From NCBI GenBank assembly GCA_031286615.1, contig JAITUA010000003.1, positions 124,001 to 188,000 of the forward strand: a stretch of 64,000 bases of DNA, read 5' to 3'. The position numbers and the translations under genes are program-made. How positions within the stretch are numbered: position 1 is the first letter of the stretch; the number at the start of each line of letters is the position of its first letter. The notes beneath the pieces were generated by a model that ran no database searches, was not told the DNA's origin, and saw only the letters and a program-made list of their open reading frames with translations. Shown here piece by piece: positions 35,041 through 44,271 of the stretch. This stretch comes from Chryseobacterium sp. (GTDB taxonomy: Bacteria; Bacteroidota; Bacteroidia; Flavobacteriales; Weeksellaceae).

Positions 35041-35613
35041 TTATCCTTTTTTAGGAGCCCAGGTAGAAAAGAACTCTTTTACTTTTTCTTTGCTATACCC
35101 TTTTCCTTCCTCTAAAACATCACTTTGCTGAACCTTGATCATTTTTCCGTCTTTATCTAAAATAATAAAAACCGGATAGCCAAATTTCTCACCCGGATTC
35201 CCATATTGGGCAAAAACCTTCTCATTTTTATTGTCCGGAGAAAAGTTCAGGTGATAGTAAACATAGTTCTTATCCACTATTTCCTTTAATTCAGGAGTAG
35301 TCTGTACATAATTATTAAAACGAAGACACCAGATACACCAGTTTCCACCGGCCTGGATCATTACATTCTTACCTTCTTTCTTAGCCTGAGCTACTAATTT
35401 TTTAATATCTGCCTCTGCATCCGCTTTTGGGTCATAGGGCTTAGGAAGCTTCGCTTTTTCTTCAGCTGCTTTTTTCTTTGCATCTAACTCTTTCTGCTCA
35501 GTAGGCACTATAAGAGCTGTTTTTTGCTTTCCTTTATCTGGGGAGTTCTTCACTTCTTGTGAAAAAGCAAATGCACTTAATCCAAGAGAAGCGAAAATTA
35601 TCAATTTTTTCAT
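35041..35613 (-). CDS. Exported thioredoxin-like protein (WCIWC)
   Basis: 190 residues with a signal peptide (MKKLIIFASLGLSAFAFSQ). A Lys/Ala/Glu-rich stretch at about 20-62 links to a thioredoxin fold. The redox motif CIWC is at Cys93-Cys96 in GGNWCIWCLRF, and the cis-Pro is in GYPVFIILDKDG. It resembles periplasmic thioredoxin-fold proteins of the DsbD-partner/thiol:disulphide type (Thioredoxin_7-like). It probably reduces or isomerises envelope protein disulphides; the partner is unknown. Confidence 0.87.
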   Translation of the reverse strand: MKKLIIFASLGLSAFAFSQEVKNSPDKGKQKTALIVPTEQKELDAKKKAAEEKAKLPKPYDPKADAEADIKKLVAQAKKEGKNVMIQAGGNWCIWCLRFNNYVQTTPELKEIVDKNYVYYHLNFSPDNKNEKVFAQYGNPGEKFGYPVFIILDKDGKMIKVQQSDVLEEGKGYSKEKVKEFFSTWAPKKG

Positions 35614-35693
35614 AATATAAAAGTAAAAAAATAATACATATCCCTCTGCAAAAATAGAACCATAATTTTATTATCACTAAATTTGCGTGTTTT

Positions 35694-36578
35694 ATGAATT
35701 TTCTAATCAAAATATTAAATCTGATCTCAAAGCTGCCGCTTAAAATATTATATATTTTTTCGGACGTGATCTTTTTCCTGAATTATTATCTGGTAGGATA
35801 CAGAAAAGAGGTAATTACTCAAAATCTGAAAAAATCTTTTCCGGATAAATCGGAAGAAGAAATTAAAGAGATCCGAAAAAAATTCTACCTTAATTTTTCA
35901 GATTATCTGGTAGAAACCATCAAATCTTTTGGCATTTCGGAAACAGAATCCAGGGTGAGGATGCAACATATCAACCAGCATTTGTTCCATGAAGCCAAAG
36001 AAGAAGGTAAAAATATTATCTTACTGGCAGGTCACGTTTTCAACTGGGAATGGATCAATGCACTGGCAAAAATTATTCCACAGGCACATTGCCATCCTGT
36101 ATACAGAAGGGTAAACAATGACTTTTGGGAGAATCAGATGAGGAAGGTCCGAAATAAATTCGGAAATGAAGCATTGGAAGCCAATGAAGTAATCCTGAAT
36201 ATTTTCAGATCAAGAAACAACGGTGATTCTGCTTATATGTTTGTAGCTGACCAGACTCCTCACCACGCACACGTCACCTATGGATTAGAATTTTTGAATC
36301 AGCGGACACCTGCTTTTATAGGATATGATAAGCTTGCTACAAGGATGGATCTTGTTTTTATCTATTGTGAAATGAAGAAGGTAAAGCGTGGTTATTATCA
36401 GGTAAATTATCACAGAATCTATCCTGATGGTGAAAAGTTTACTGAAAATGAAGTCGTAAGAAAGTTCCATAAATTATTGGAAAATACATTACACAAAAAT
36501 CCGGACAACTACCTTTGGTCACACAGAAAATGGAAATATCAGGACGCTATCAAAAATTTTGATTCTGAAAAAAAATAA
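35694..36578 (+). CDS. Lipid A biosynthesis acyltransferase (LpxL/HtrB family)
   Basis: 294 residues. An N-terminal membrane anchor (about 14-35, PLKILYIFSDVIFFLNYYLVGYRK region) is followed by the HX4E catalytic motif AGHVFNWEW (His114, Glu119). FVADQTP and an Arg/Lys-rich helix follow, consistent with late secondary acyl transfer to lipid A. Length is normal. The following glycosyltransferase starts 6 bp later, so the two form an envelope-biogenesis pair. Confidence 0.9.
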   Translation: MNFLIKILNLISKLPLKILYIFSDVIFFLNYYLVGYRKEVITQNLKKSFPDKSEEEIKEIRKKFYLNFSDYLVETIKSFGISETESRVRMQHINQHLFHEAKEEGKNIILLAGHVFNWEWINALAKIIPQAHCHPVYRRVNNDFWENQMRKVRNKFGNEALEANEVILNIFRSRNNGDSAYMFVADQTPHHAHVTYGLEFLNQRTPAFIGYDKLATRMDLVFIYCEMKKVKRGYYQVNYHRIYPDGEKFTENEVVRKFHKLLENTLHKNPDNYLWSHRKWKYQDAIKNFDSEKK

Positions 36579-36584
36579 ATTGAA

Positions 36585-37562
36585 ATGCAGAAAAAACTGG
36601 CAGTTGCCATCTTAAACTGGAACGGCAGAAATTGGCTTGAAAAATTTCTTCCGGGTGTGGTTCAATTTTCTCAGAATGCAGATGTTTTTGTTATTGACAA
36701 TCTTTCTACTGATGATTCCATTGAATTTCTTCAAAAGAATTTCCCCACAGTAACCGTTATTAAAAACGATAAAAACTATGGATTTGCAGGGGGTTATAAT
36801 GAAGGATTGAAAGCTATACCAAATGAATATTACTGTCTTCTTAATTCTGATGTAGAAGTTACCGAAAACTGGATAGAACCTGCCTTAGAATTATTGGAAA
36901 AAAATCCTTCCATTTCTGCAGTACAGCCTAAAATCTTATCTTACCATAATAGAAACTATTTTGAATTTGCAGGAGCTGCCGGCGGATTGATTGACAACCT
37001 TGGATATCCTTATTGCAGAGGCAGGGTTTTTGATGACCTGGAAGAGGATAAAGGACAATATAATGATGAAACAGAAATTTTCTGGGCATCAGGATGCTGT
37101 TTTTTCATCCGTTCAAAAGATTTTTGGGAGCAGAATGGCTTTGATGCAAGATTTTTTGCACATCAGGAAGAAATTGATCTTTGCTGGAGACTCATTAATT
37201 CCGGGAAAAAGATTTATTATACCGGAAAAACCAGTGTATATCATGTAGGTGGTGGAACACTTAACAAACAGAGTGCCCAAAAAACTTTTTTAAACATCAG
37301 GAATAACCTTTCTATGATGCTTAAGAATCTTCCTTTTCCTCAATTGATCTGGCTGATATTTTTCAGATTATGCCTGGATGGTGTTGCCGGGATTTATTTC
37401 GGATTAAAGCATGGTTTTCCGCATCTTTGGGCTGTTGTAAGAGCTCATTTTGGATTTTATCGACAGCTTCCCGGAACATGGAAACTTCGTCAAAAAAACC
37501 AAAAGAAAGAATTCTATCAATCAAAATGGTTGATTTTTAGACATTTTTTAGGAGGAAGGTAG
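36585..37562 (+). CDS. Family 2 glycosyltransferase
   Basis: 325 residues. The GT-A fold is shown by AILNWNGRNWLEKFL, VIDNLSTDDS and the metal-binding NSDVEV (DxD-type). FAHQEEIDLCWRL, the ED/acceptor region of rhamnosyltransferase-like GT2 enzymes, follows. A C-terminal hydrophobic segment (about 252-285) may anchor it to the membrane. Tight linkage to the lipid A acyltransferase suggests LPS or glycolipid assembly; the sugar and acceptor cannot be inferred. Confidence 0.88.
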   Translation: MQKKLAVAILNWNGRNWLEKFLPGVVQFSQNADVFVIDNLSTDDSIEFLQKNFPTVTVIKNDKNYGFAGGYNEGLKAIPNEYYCLLNSDVEVTENWIEPALELLEKNPSISAVQPKILSYHNRNYFEFAGAAGGLIDNLGYPYCRGRVFDDLEEDKGQYNDETEIFWASGCCFFIRSKDFWEQNGFDARFFAHQEEIDLCWRLINSGKKIYYTGKTSVYHVGGGTLNKQSAQKTFLNIRNNLSMMLKNLPFPQLIWLIFFRLCLDGVAGIYFGLKHGFPHLWAVVRAHFGFYRQLPGTWKLRQKNQKKEFYQSKWLIFRHFLGGR

Positions 37563-37570
37563 CAGATAAT

Positions 37571-37717
37571 AGGTTGAAGGGATTAGAACTTAGGGATTAG
37601 GGAAAACCAGCCTTTCTTTTCTTCTGTAAACCTTTTAAACTTTAAACTTTAAACCTGAAACTTTAAACTTTAAACTAAAAAACCAGCAACCAGTAACTAG
37701 AGAATCAGCAACTAATT
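37571..37717. repeat. Long heptad-repeat gap
   Basis: Three 7-bp-periodic blocks: AGGTTGA / AGGGATT / AGAACTT / AGGGATT / AGGGAAA (37571-37605); TAAACCT then TTTAAAC x3, CTGAAAC, TTTAAAC x2 (37627-37675); and CCAGCAA / CCAGTAA / CTAGAGA / ATCAGCA (37683-37710). They fill the gap between the glycosyltransferase and the exonuclease. Confidence 0.75.
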
Positions 37718-37730
37718 TAACTACAAAACA

Positions 37731-38285
37731 ATGGATTTCTGTGCAATAGATTTTGAAACGGCCACTCACGAGAAAAGTTCAGCTTGTGAGATGGGGATAT
37801 GTGTGGTACAGGATTCTAAAATTGTTGAAACAAAGACCTGGCTGATCAAACCTCCAAGTTTTCCTTATTTCAATAAATTCAATATTGCGGTGCATGGGAT
37901 TCAGCCGGAAGATGTAAAAGATGCGCCTACTTTTGATGAGATATGGTATGAAGCTCAGGATATGATGTACGGAAGTCTTATGATTGCTCATAATGCAGGA
38001 TTTGATGCTTCTGTTTTGAGAGGTTGTCTGGAGCATTACGGAATGTTTACTCCTCAGCTCAACTATCTGTGCAGCATACAGCTTGCAAAGAAGTCATGGA
38101 ACTACCTTCCAAAGTATGGTCTGAAACCATTGGCAGAATATCATAAAATTGATTTCACCCACCACAGAGCAGGAGCAGATGCTGAAGTATGTGCAAAGAT
38201 CTCTCTACTGGCTTTTGAGAAACTGTTTCTCACCAGTAATGATGAAGTAAATGAATATCTGAAAGCGAAAATCAAAAAGCTTTAA
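37731..38285 (+). CDS. DEDDh 3'-5' exonuclease (DnaQ-like)
   Basis: 184 residues. ExoI motif IDFETA is at residues 7-12 (Asp, Glu), ExoII is HNAGFDASVL (about 86-95), and ExoIII is HHRAGADAEVC (about 142-152, His and Asp). These are the four acidic residues and the His of the DEDDh superfamily. It resembles stand-alone DnaQ-type or DNA polymerase III epsilon-like exonucleases, or RNase T. The role (proofreading, repair or RNA processing) cannot be fixed from sequence. It is isolated from neighbours by repeats. Confidence 0.87.
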   Translation: MDFCAIDFETATHEKSSACEMGICVVQDSKIVETKTWLIKPPSFPYFNKFNIAVHGIQPEDVKDAPTFDEIWYEAQDMMYGSLMIAHNAGFDASVLRGCLEHYGMFTPQLNYLCSIQLAKKSWNYLPKYGLKPLAEYHKIDFTHHRAGADAEVCAKISLLAFEKLFLTSNDEVNEYLKAKIKKL

Positions 38286-38299
38286 TAGAACAGAGTATT

Positions 38300-38311
38300 G
38301 AACCCGGGTTC
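38300..38311. other. 12-bp perfect palindrome
   Basis: GAACCCGGGTTC lies between the exonuclease and apaG. It is GC-rich in an AT-rich gap. A second hairpin, TTGTACT / AGTACAA (38339-38357), lies nearer apaG but lacks a correctly placed T-run. Confidence 0.5.
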
Positions 38312-38364
38312 TTATTCTGCAGTCTATCATCCATACAATTGTACTTTTATAGTACAAAAAAACT

Positions 38365-38754
38365 TTAATTACTCAACACTTCTGATAACAGATTGAATTT
38401 CGGAATATCAATTTCGAAAGTTTCCTGTGTTTCCATGTTTTTCACCAAGTATTTTCCGCTCATATTACCTACTCCGGAACGAAGCATTACATTGGAAAAA
38501 TAAGCGAAATTTTCGCTTGTCCCTATTTCAGGAGTCAGGCCGATTACGCCATCTCCTATAATCTCTGTATATCCAAATCCGACATCAAAGATCAACCATT
38601 TTCTTTTCAATACTTTGATAGGAAAGCTTCCGTCATTTTCTATCGTGATATTGTATTTAAAAACGTAACGGTTTTCGGATGGATAACTGTTCTTACTATC
38701 ATATTCAGGCATTACTGAAACTTTGATATTGGAAGTCATTTTTGAAAACATCAT
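38365..38754 (-). CDS. apaG: ApaG domain protein
   Basis: 129 residues; the ATG at 38739 (MTSNIK) is an alternative start. A single ApaG/FN3-like beta-sandwich is recognised by YVFKYNITIENDG, LKRKWLIFDVG, GVIGLTPEIGTSENFAYFS and GNMSGKYLV. ApaG (DUF525) has been associated with Mg2+/Co2+ handling and diadenosine tetraphosphate metabolism, but the biochemical role remains unclear. It ends near the suc-operon terminator and is read from its own transcript. Confidence 0.92.
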   Translation of the reverse strand: MMFSKMTSNIKVSVMPEYDSKNSYPSENRYVFKYNITIENDGSFPIKVLKRKWLIFDVGFGYTEIIGDGVIGLTPEIGTSENFAYFSNVMLRSGVGNMSGKYLVKNMETQETFEIDIPKFNLLSEVLSN

Positions 38755-38781
38755 TGTAGCATTTTCTTAATAAATACAAAA

Positions 38782-38805
38782 ATCTCGCCTTTTTTAAGGC
38801 GAGAT
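38782..38805 (-). terminator. Terminator of the sucA-sucB operon
   Basis: ATCTCGCCTT (38782-38791), loop TTTT, AAGGCGAGAT (38796-38805), a 10-bp perfect stem with an A-rich left flank for the minus strand. Confidence 0.88.
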
Positions 38806-38834
38806 AATATATTTATGTTATAATTTCATTAAAA

Positions 38835-40088
38835 CTATAATCCAAGGCCTTTTCTTTCGTCACCTCCTAATAATATTTCAACAGGATTGTCGATACCTTC
38901 TTTTACCGCTACAAGGAATCCTACAGACTCTTTACCGTCGATAATTCTGTGGTCATAAGACATTGCTACATACATCATTGGTCTGATTACTACCTGTCCG
39001 TCAACAGCAACCGGTCTCTGGATAATGTTGTGCATTCCTAAGATTGCAGATTGTGGAGGGTTGATGATTGGTGTAGACATCATAGATCCGAAAGTACCAC
39101 CGTTTGTAATCGTGAAAGTACCACCAGTCATTTCATCAACAGTAATTTTACCGTCTCTTACTTTGATTGCAAGATCTTTAATGTTTGCTTCAACAGCACC
39201 GAAAGTCATATTTTCTGCATTTCTCAATACAGGAACCATTAATCCTTTAGGACCTGAAACTGCAATTGAAATATCGCAGAAATCGTAGTTTACTTTGAAG
39301 TCTCCGTCAATAGATGCGTTTACATCCGGGTACATTTGTAATGCTCTTGTAACTGCTTTAGTAAAGAAAGACATGAAACCAAGTCCAACTCCGTGTTTTT
39401 GAGCAAATTCTTCTTTATATTGCTTTCTTAATCTGAAGATTTCAGACATGTCAACTTCGTTGAAAGTCGTTAACATAGCTGTTTCATTCTTCACAGAAAC
39501 TAATCTCTGAGCGATTTTTCTTCTTAGAACTGAAAGTTTAGTTGTTGTTGTTGTTCTAGCTCCCGTTGCTGTAAGAGGACTTCCTCCTAATGCAGGAACA
39601 GCCGCCAATTCAGCATCAGTCTTAGTAATTCTTCCGTCTCTTCCTGTTCCTGAAACCTGAGCAGCATCCATTCCTTTTTCGTCAAGGATTTTCTTAGCAG
39701 CCGGAGATGGAGCTCCTGTTGCATAAGTTTGTGGAGCAGCTACCGGAGCAGCAGGTTTTGGAGCTTCTTGTTTCGCAGGCTCAGCAGCTTTCGGAGCTTC
39801 TTCCTGTTTTGGAGCTTCAGCAGCAGGTGCAGCACCTTCTGGTTTTTTAGCATCCATATCAATTAAACAAACTACCTGACCTACCTGTACTACATCACCT
39901 TCTTCTGCCTTTAAAGTGATAATACCACTTTGTTCTGCCGGCAATTCAAGAGTTGCTTTATCTGAATCCACTTCGGCGATAGGTTGATCTTTTTCTACAT
40001 AATCACCATCTTTTACAAGCCAAGTTGCAATTTCAACTTCTGTAATTGATTCGCCTGGTGAAGGAACTTTCATTTCTAAAACTGACAT
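38835..40088 (-). CDS. sucB: Dihydrolipoamide succinyltransferase (2-oxoglutarate dehydrogenase E2)
   Basis: 417 residues. The lipoyl domain has acceptor Lys44 in [13 protein letters not shown] long Ala/Pro/Glu linker (about 80-125) follows, then a peripheral-subunit-binding domain ([14 protein letters not shown]...[10 protein letters not shown], about 130-165) and the catalytic core with [18 protein letters not shown] and adjacency to sucA make the succinyl-type E2 assignment secure. It transfers succinyl groups to CoA in the TCA cycle. Confidence 0.97.
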   Translation of the reverse strand: MSVLEMKVPSPGESITEVEIATWLVKDGDYVEKDQPIAEVDSDKATLELPAEQSGIITLKAEEGDVVQVGQVVCLIDMDAKKPEGAAPAAEAPKQEEAPKAAEPAKQEAPKPAAPVAAPQTYATGAPSPAAKKILDEKGMDAAQVSGTGRDGRITKTDAELAAVPALGGSPLTATGARTTTTTKLSVLRRKIAQRLVSVKNETAMLTTFNEVDMSEIFRLRKQYKEEFAQKHGVGLGFMSFFTKAVTRALQMYPDVNASIDGDFKVNYDFCDISIAVSGPKGLMVPVLRNAENMTFGAVEANIKDLAIKVRDGKITVDEMTGGTFTITNGGTFGSMMSTPIINPPQSAILGMHNIIQRPVAVDGQVVIRPMMYVAMSYDHRIIDGKESVGFLVAVKEGIDNPVEILLGGDERKGLGL

Positions 40089-40127
40089 ATCGAGTATTTT
40101 TTATTTTTTAATTGAATATTATTTAAA

Positions 40128-42944
40128 TTAAGCTGTAACTGGTCTTTTTGCAGGAGCATCATCTCTGTCGAAAACTCTGTTGATCACTGCATTCTGGTTT
40201 TTCTCAAACATTTTATGGCTACCTGGAGCTGGAGCACCGCTTGGTACCGGAGCAACTACCTGGATTCCTGTATCTCTGAAGTTTCTCAGGATATAAGACC
40301 AAGCTCCCATGTTTTCAGGTTCTTCCTGAGCCCAAACCAATTGTTTTCTGTTTTCATATTTGTTGAAGATCGCTTCAATAGCATCTGCCTGTAGCGGATA
40401 TAACTGCTCGAATCTTACTAATGCAATGTTTTCACAGTTAAGTTCTTCTTTCTTAGCCAATAATTCGAAGTACAGTTTACCTGAACAAAGAACTACTTTT
40501 TCAACTTTCTTAGGATCTGCAGTAGGATCGTCTAATACCGGCTGGAATGCTCCGTTTGCAAAATCTTCAATTGGAGAAACCACCTTAGGGTGTCTCAATA
40601 GAGATTTAGGACTCATTACGATCAATGGTTTTCTGAAGCCCCATTTCAACTGTCTTCTCAATAAGTGGAAGTAGTTGGCAGGTGAAGTGATGTTAGCCAC
40701 TACCATGTTTTCATTAGCACAAAGGGTAAGGAATCTTTCCAATCTTGCTGAAGAGTGCTCTGCTCCCTGTCCTTCTGAACCGTGAGGCAATAGCATAATC
40801 AATCCATTCTGAATTTTCCATTTTTCTTCTGCAGCCGCAAGATATTGGTCAACGATGATCTGAGCACCATTTACGAAATCTCCGAACTGAGCTTCCCAGA
40901 TCGTTAATGTATTTGGAGAAGCCATTGCATATCCATAGTCGAAACCTAAAACTCCATATTCTGAAAGGTGAGAATTGAATACATCAAATCTGCTTTCTGA
41001 TACGTGTCTTAATGGGATATATTCTTCTTCTGTATCTTCTGTTTTTACTACCGCATGTCTGTGAGAGAATGTACCTCTTTCCACATCTTCTCCGGAGATT
41101 CTTACATTGTGACCTTCTACAAGAAGTGTAGCATAAGCTAACCACTCTCCTAACGCCCAGTCTAATGAATTCCCTTCAATAGCTTTGATACGGTTTTCGA
41201 AAAGTCTGGTAATTTTATTGATGAACTTTTTATCAACAGGAAGTGTTGACATTTTAAGTGCTAATTCTTTTAGCTTTGCTGCATCATATTTTGTATCAAC
41301 CGGCAACTGAACTGCACCTCTCTTTCCAATTGGATAGTTAGTCCAGTCTTCAGCCATGAACAGATCCATTACGTTCTTTTCAATTTCTTTTGAAGCATCA
41401 AAATCTTTATCTAAAAGAGCTTTGAATTCCGTTTCCATTTTAGCAATTACATCGTTTGAAGTAACGCTGTCTTTAAGTAATTTATCTTTATAAATTTCTC
41501 TTGGGTTCGGATGTTTTGAAATTGTTTTATATAAGTTAGGCTGAGTGAATCTTGGTTCATCTCCTTCATTGTGCCCGTATTTTCTATATCCTAAAAGGTC
41601 GATATAAACATCTTTTCCGAATTTCGCTCTGAAATCAGCAGCAAAATGGATGGCATGAACAACAGCTTCAGCATCGTCAGCATTCACGTGCATTACAGGA
41701 GATTCTGTAACTTTTGCAATGTCTGTACAATATGTTGAAGATCTTGCATCCATATAGTTGGTTGTAAATGAAACCTGGTTATTTACAACGATATGAACGG
41801 TACCTCCTGTTCTGTATCCTTCCAAAGTCATCATCTGAGCTACTTCGTAAGCGATACCCTGACCAGCGATAGCTCCGTCACCGTGGATGATGATTGGCAA
41901 TACTTTAGAGTAATCTTTGTATTTGTCATCTACTTTTGCACGGCAGATACCTTCTACCAAAGCAGCTACTGTTTCCAGGTGAGACGGGTTAGGAGTAAGG
42001 TTGATACATACTTCTTCTCCTGAAGCAGTTTTGATCTTTTTAGATGATCCTAAGTGATATTTAACGTCACCTGAGAATACATCTTCTTCAAACTCTTTCC
42101 CTTCAAATTCTGAGAAGATCTGCTTGTAAGATTTCCCGAAAATGTTGGTCAGTACGTTTAGTCTACCTCTGTGAGCCATTCCTAATACCACTTCATCTAC
42201 TCCTAACTGAGAAGATCTTGAGATCAATTGATCTAAAGCCGGGATTAAGGTTTCACCTCCTTCTAATGAGAATCTTTTTTGCCCTACAAATTTTGTGTGA
42301 AGGTAGTTTTCAAAAGCAACCGCCTGATTTAATTTTAATAAAATCTCTGTTTTTTCATTTGCAGAAAGACTTGGGTGGTTTTCATTTACCTGAAGCCATC
42401 TTTTGATGAAATCTTTTTCCTCAACATTGTTGATGTGCATATATTCTACTCCGATAGAATCACAGTAGATATTTTCAAGATGCTTGATCAGATCTGCCAA
42501 AGTAGCAGGTTCTTTCATTCCTGTTTCAACAGCGCAGTTGAATTTTGTATTTAAATCTTCTTTAGAAAGACCGAAGTTTTCGATGTCTAAAGTAGGGGTA
42601 TAATGTCTTCTTTCTCTTACCGGGTTTGTCTTTGTAAAAAGGTGCCCTCTTGTTCTGTAAGCCTCGATAAGGTTTACTACTTTAAATTCTTTCTTGATAT
42701 GCTCAGGAACTTCTCCGTTTGATACTGCCTGAGAAATCTGTTGTTGAACTGCCGGGGCAGCGTTGGCCGGAGCCTGAATAAACTGGATGTTATCGTCATC
42801 TCCATAGTTCTCTAAAGCAAAATCGAAGCCTTGAAAGAAAGCTTTCCATGATGGTTCTAGGGAGTCTGGGAATTTTAAGTACTGTTGGTATAAATCCTCA
42901 ATTAACTGAGAATGAGCTGCGTTTAGGAATGAAAATCTGTCCAT
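40128..42944 (-). CDS. sucA: 2-oxoglutarate dehydrogenase E1
   Basis: 938 residues, full length. It is recognised by the N-terminal FLNAAHSQLIEDLYQQY region, GMAHRGRLNVL, HGDGAIAGQG (thiamine-diphosphate GDG motif), NNQVSFTTN, GYRKYGHNEGDEP, and LLPHGSEGQGAEHSSARLERF (in parts). With SucB and lipoamide dehydrogenase it converts 2-oxoglutarate to succinyl-CoA. A TAAATTTG -7 box (complement of 42992-42999) lies 48 bp upstream; no good -33 box is seen. Confidence 0.98.
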   Translation of the reverse strand: MDRFSFLNAAHSQLIEDLYQQYLKFPDSLEPSWKAFFQGFDFALENYGDDDNIQFIQAPANAAPAVQQQISQAVSNGEVPEHIKKEFKVVNLIEAYRTRGHLFTKTNPVRERRHYTPTLDIENFGLSKEDLNTKFNCAVETGMKEPATLADLIKHLENIYCDSIGVEYMHINNVEEKDFIKRWLQVNENHPSLSANEKTEILLKLNQAVAFENYLHTKFVGQKRFSLEGGETLIPALDQLISRSSQLGVDEVVLGMAHRGRLNVLTNIFGKSYKQIFSEFEGKEFEEDVFSGDVKYHLGSSKKIKTASGEEVCINLTPNPSHLETVAALVEGICRAKVDDKYKDYSKVLPIIIHGDGAIAGQGIAYEVAQMMTLEGYRTGGTVHIVVNNQVSFTTNYMDARSSTYCTDIAKVTESPVMHVNADDAEAVVHAIHFAADFRAKFGKDVYIDLLGYRKYGHNEGDEPRFTQPNLYKTISKHPNPREIYKDKLLKDSVTSNDVIAKMETEFKALLDKDFDASKEIEKNVMDLFMAEDWTNYPIGKRGAVQLPVDTKYDAAKLKELALKMSTLPVDKKFINKITRLFENRIKAIEGNSLDWALGEWLAYATLLVEGHNVRISGEDVERGTFSHRHAVVKTEDTEEEYIPLRHVSESRFDVFNSHLSEYGVLGFDYGYAMASPNTLTIWEAQFGDFVNGAQIIVDQYLAAAEEKWKIQNGLIMLLPHGSEGQGAEHSSARLERFLTLCANENMVVANITSPANYFHLLRRQLKWGFRKPLIVMSPKSLLRHPKVVSPIEDFANGAFQPVLDDPTADPKKVEKVVLCSGKLYFELLAKKEELNCENIALVRFEQLYPLQADAIEAIFNKYENRKQLVWAQEEPENMGAWSYILRNFRDTGIQVVAPVPSGAPAPGSHKMFEKNQNAVINRVFDRDDAPAKRPVTA

Positions 42945-43069
42945 TATTACAGTTTATCTATTTATTAAAATTTATTTGTAGAATTAATCTTCAAATTTAA
43001 TAAAAAAAACCGAGTTAGAACAGTCTCAAACCGTTAAAAAAACTTAAGAAAAAAATAAATAAAAAAAAA

Positions 43070-44110
43070 TCACTTATACACTGATAATGAGAGCTTCATG
43101 TTCACCTCCTGTCCTTCCATCGGACGTTCAATAAAGGTCTGACGGATATCTCCGAAGCGCATCTCGTCTTTTTTGGCTTTCTGAATGAGCTGCTGAATTG
43201 CCCGAATTCGCCCCTCATAGTTCCCTTTATAGTAAATTACATAATTTTGAGACGGATTTACGGATCTAAAATTGAAATTATTGTCTGATACTCCAATTCT
43301 CTTAGAAAGCGGAATTCCCAGAAAATAAGAAACTTCTTTGTCTTTATAATTGTCTGCATCAGTGATCAGGATAGGATATCCAAATTCATCATCTCTTTTT
43401 CCCATATCCATCGTTACAAAGTTATAAGCTTTGTTATAATTCATCACGATATTTTTGTAGAGCGCATCTTTCTTATTTGATGTACTTACATTGATCCCAA
43501 GCAACAGTTTGTCTTCTTCATTTTCTACCATCAGACTATCGTATTTGATGGCTGCCATCTGGTTGTCTTTTTCTACTTTATTCCCTAAAGAATTTTTAAG
43601 ATTCGTCATGCTTTTGTTGATGTTTTCAGCAAAACGGTCTTCAGTCCAGAAGTTTTCTACTCTTTTCCAGACAGGCAGTTTGGGTGTATGTACGTACCAG
43701 ATGATTTTTGTTTTTTCTGCAGAAACAGGCTTAAATTTAACATCAACCAGCGTCGGATTTTCATTTTCATCTTCAAAAAGCTGATATTTCAATGTCTTAT
43801 TAAGGTTCTCATACCTGATGAACATTTCTCCATCAGTATTATTTTTAGGATCCACATAACTGATGGCACTTCCCTGCCCTTCGTAAGGCGTATAATAATC
43901 AATATCGATAGATTGCGAACTGGTAAAAAAATTGTTCCATCTTGTAAAATTCTGAAGATTATTAAATTGAGAAAAAACCTTATCTATCGGATAATCAATC
44001 TCTTTTTCAATGGTGAAATTTTTACTTTCGTCTACAAAATAGTACATGGAAGCAGCATAAGCTCCCCCCAACAAAACAACGATAAAAGTTAATATCTTAA
44101 AAATACGCAT
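43070..44110 (-). CDS. START/SRPBCC-like membrane-anchored protein
   Basis: 346 residues. One N-terminal membrane helix (about 5-26, ILTFIVVLLGGAYAASMYYFV) places the rest outside the inner membrane. Residues about 30-175 resemble polyketide cyclase/SRPBCC lipid- or ligand-binding domains (IDYPIDKVFSQFNNLQNFTRWN). The C-terminal ~160 residues are less clear and could be a GyrI-like effector-binding domain. No catalytic residues are recognisable. Monocistronic. Confidence 0.72.
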   Translation of the reverse strand: MRIFKILTFIVVLLGGAYAASMYYFVDESKNFTIEKEIDYPIDKVFSQFNNLQNFTRWNNFFTSSQSIDIDYYTPYEGQGSAISYVDPKNNTDGEMFIRYENLNKTLKYQLFEDENENPTLVDVKFKPVSAEKTKIIWYVHTPKLPVWKRVENFWTEDRFAENINKSMTNLKNSLGNKVEKDNQMAAIKYDSLMVENEEDKLLLGINVSTSNKKDALYKNIVMNYNKAYNFVTMDMGKRDDEFGYPILITDADNYKDKEVSYFLGIPLSKRIGVSDNNFNFRSVNPSQNYVIYYKGNYEGRIRAIQQLIQKAKKDEMRFGDIRQTFIERPMEGQEVNMKLSLSVYK

Positions 44111-44271
44111 CGCACAAAAATAGTATAAATATAAAGAGTGAACAATATGCAGATTGCATTGAAAAAAATAATTTTGTTAAAAAAAACATTTGATTTAATG
44201 ATTAATATCAAATACTCATGGGGCATGTATGGTATGCATATTGATTCGGGAAAGCCTTAATTCTATATTTT

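Noticed and set aside
39025-39288. Plus-strand frames opposite sucB
   Set aside because: Overlaps the sucB catalytic domain, with no promoter or recognisable product.
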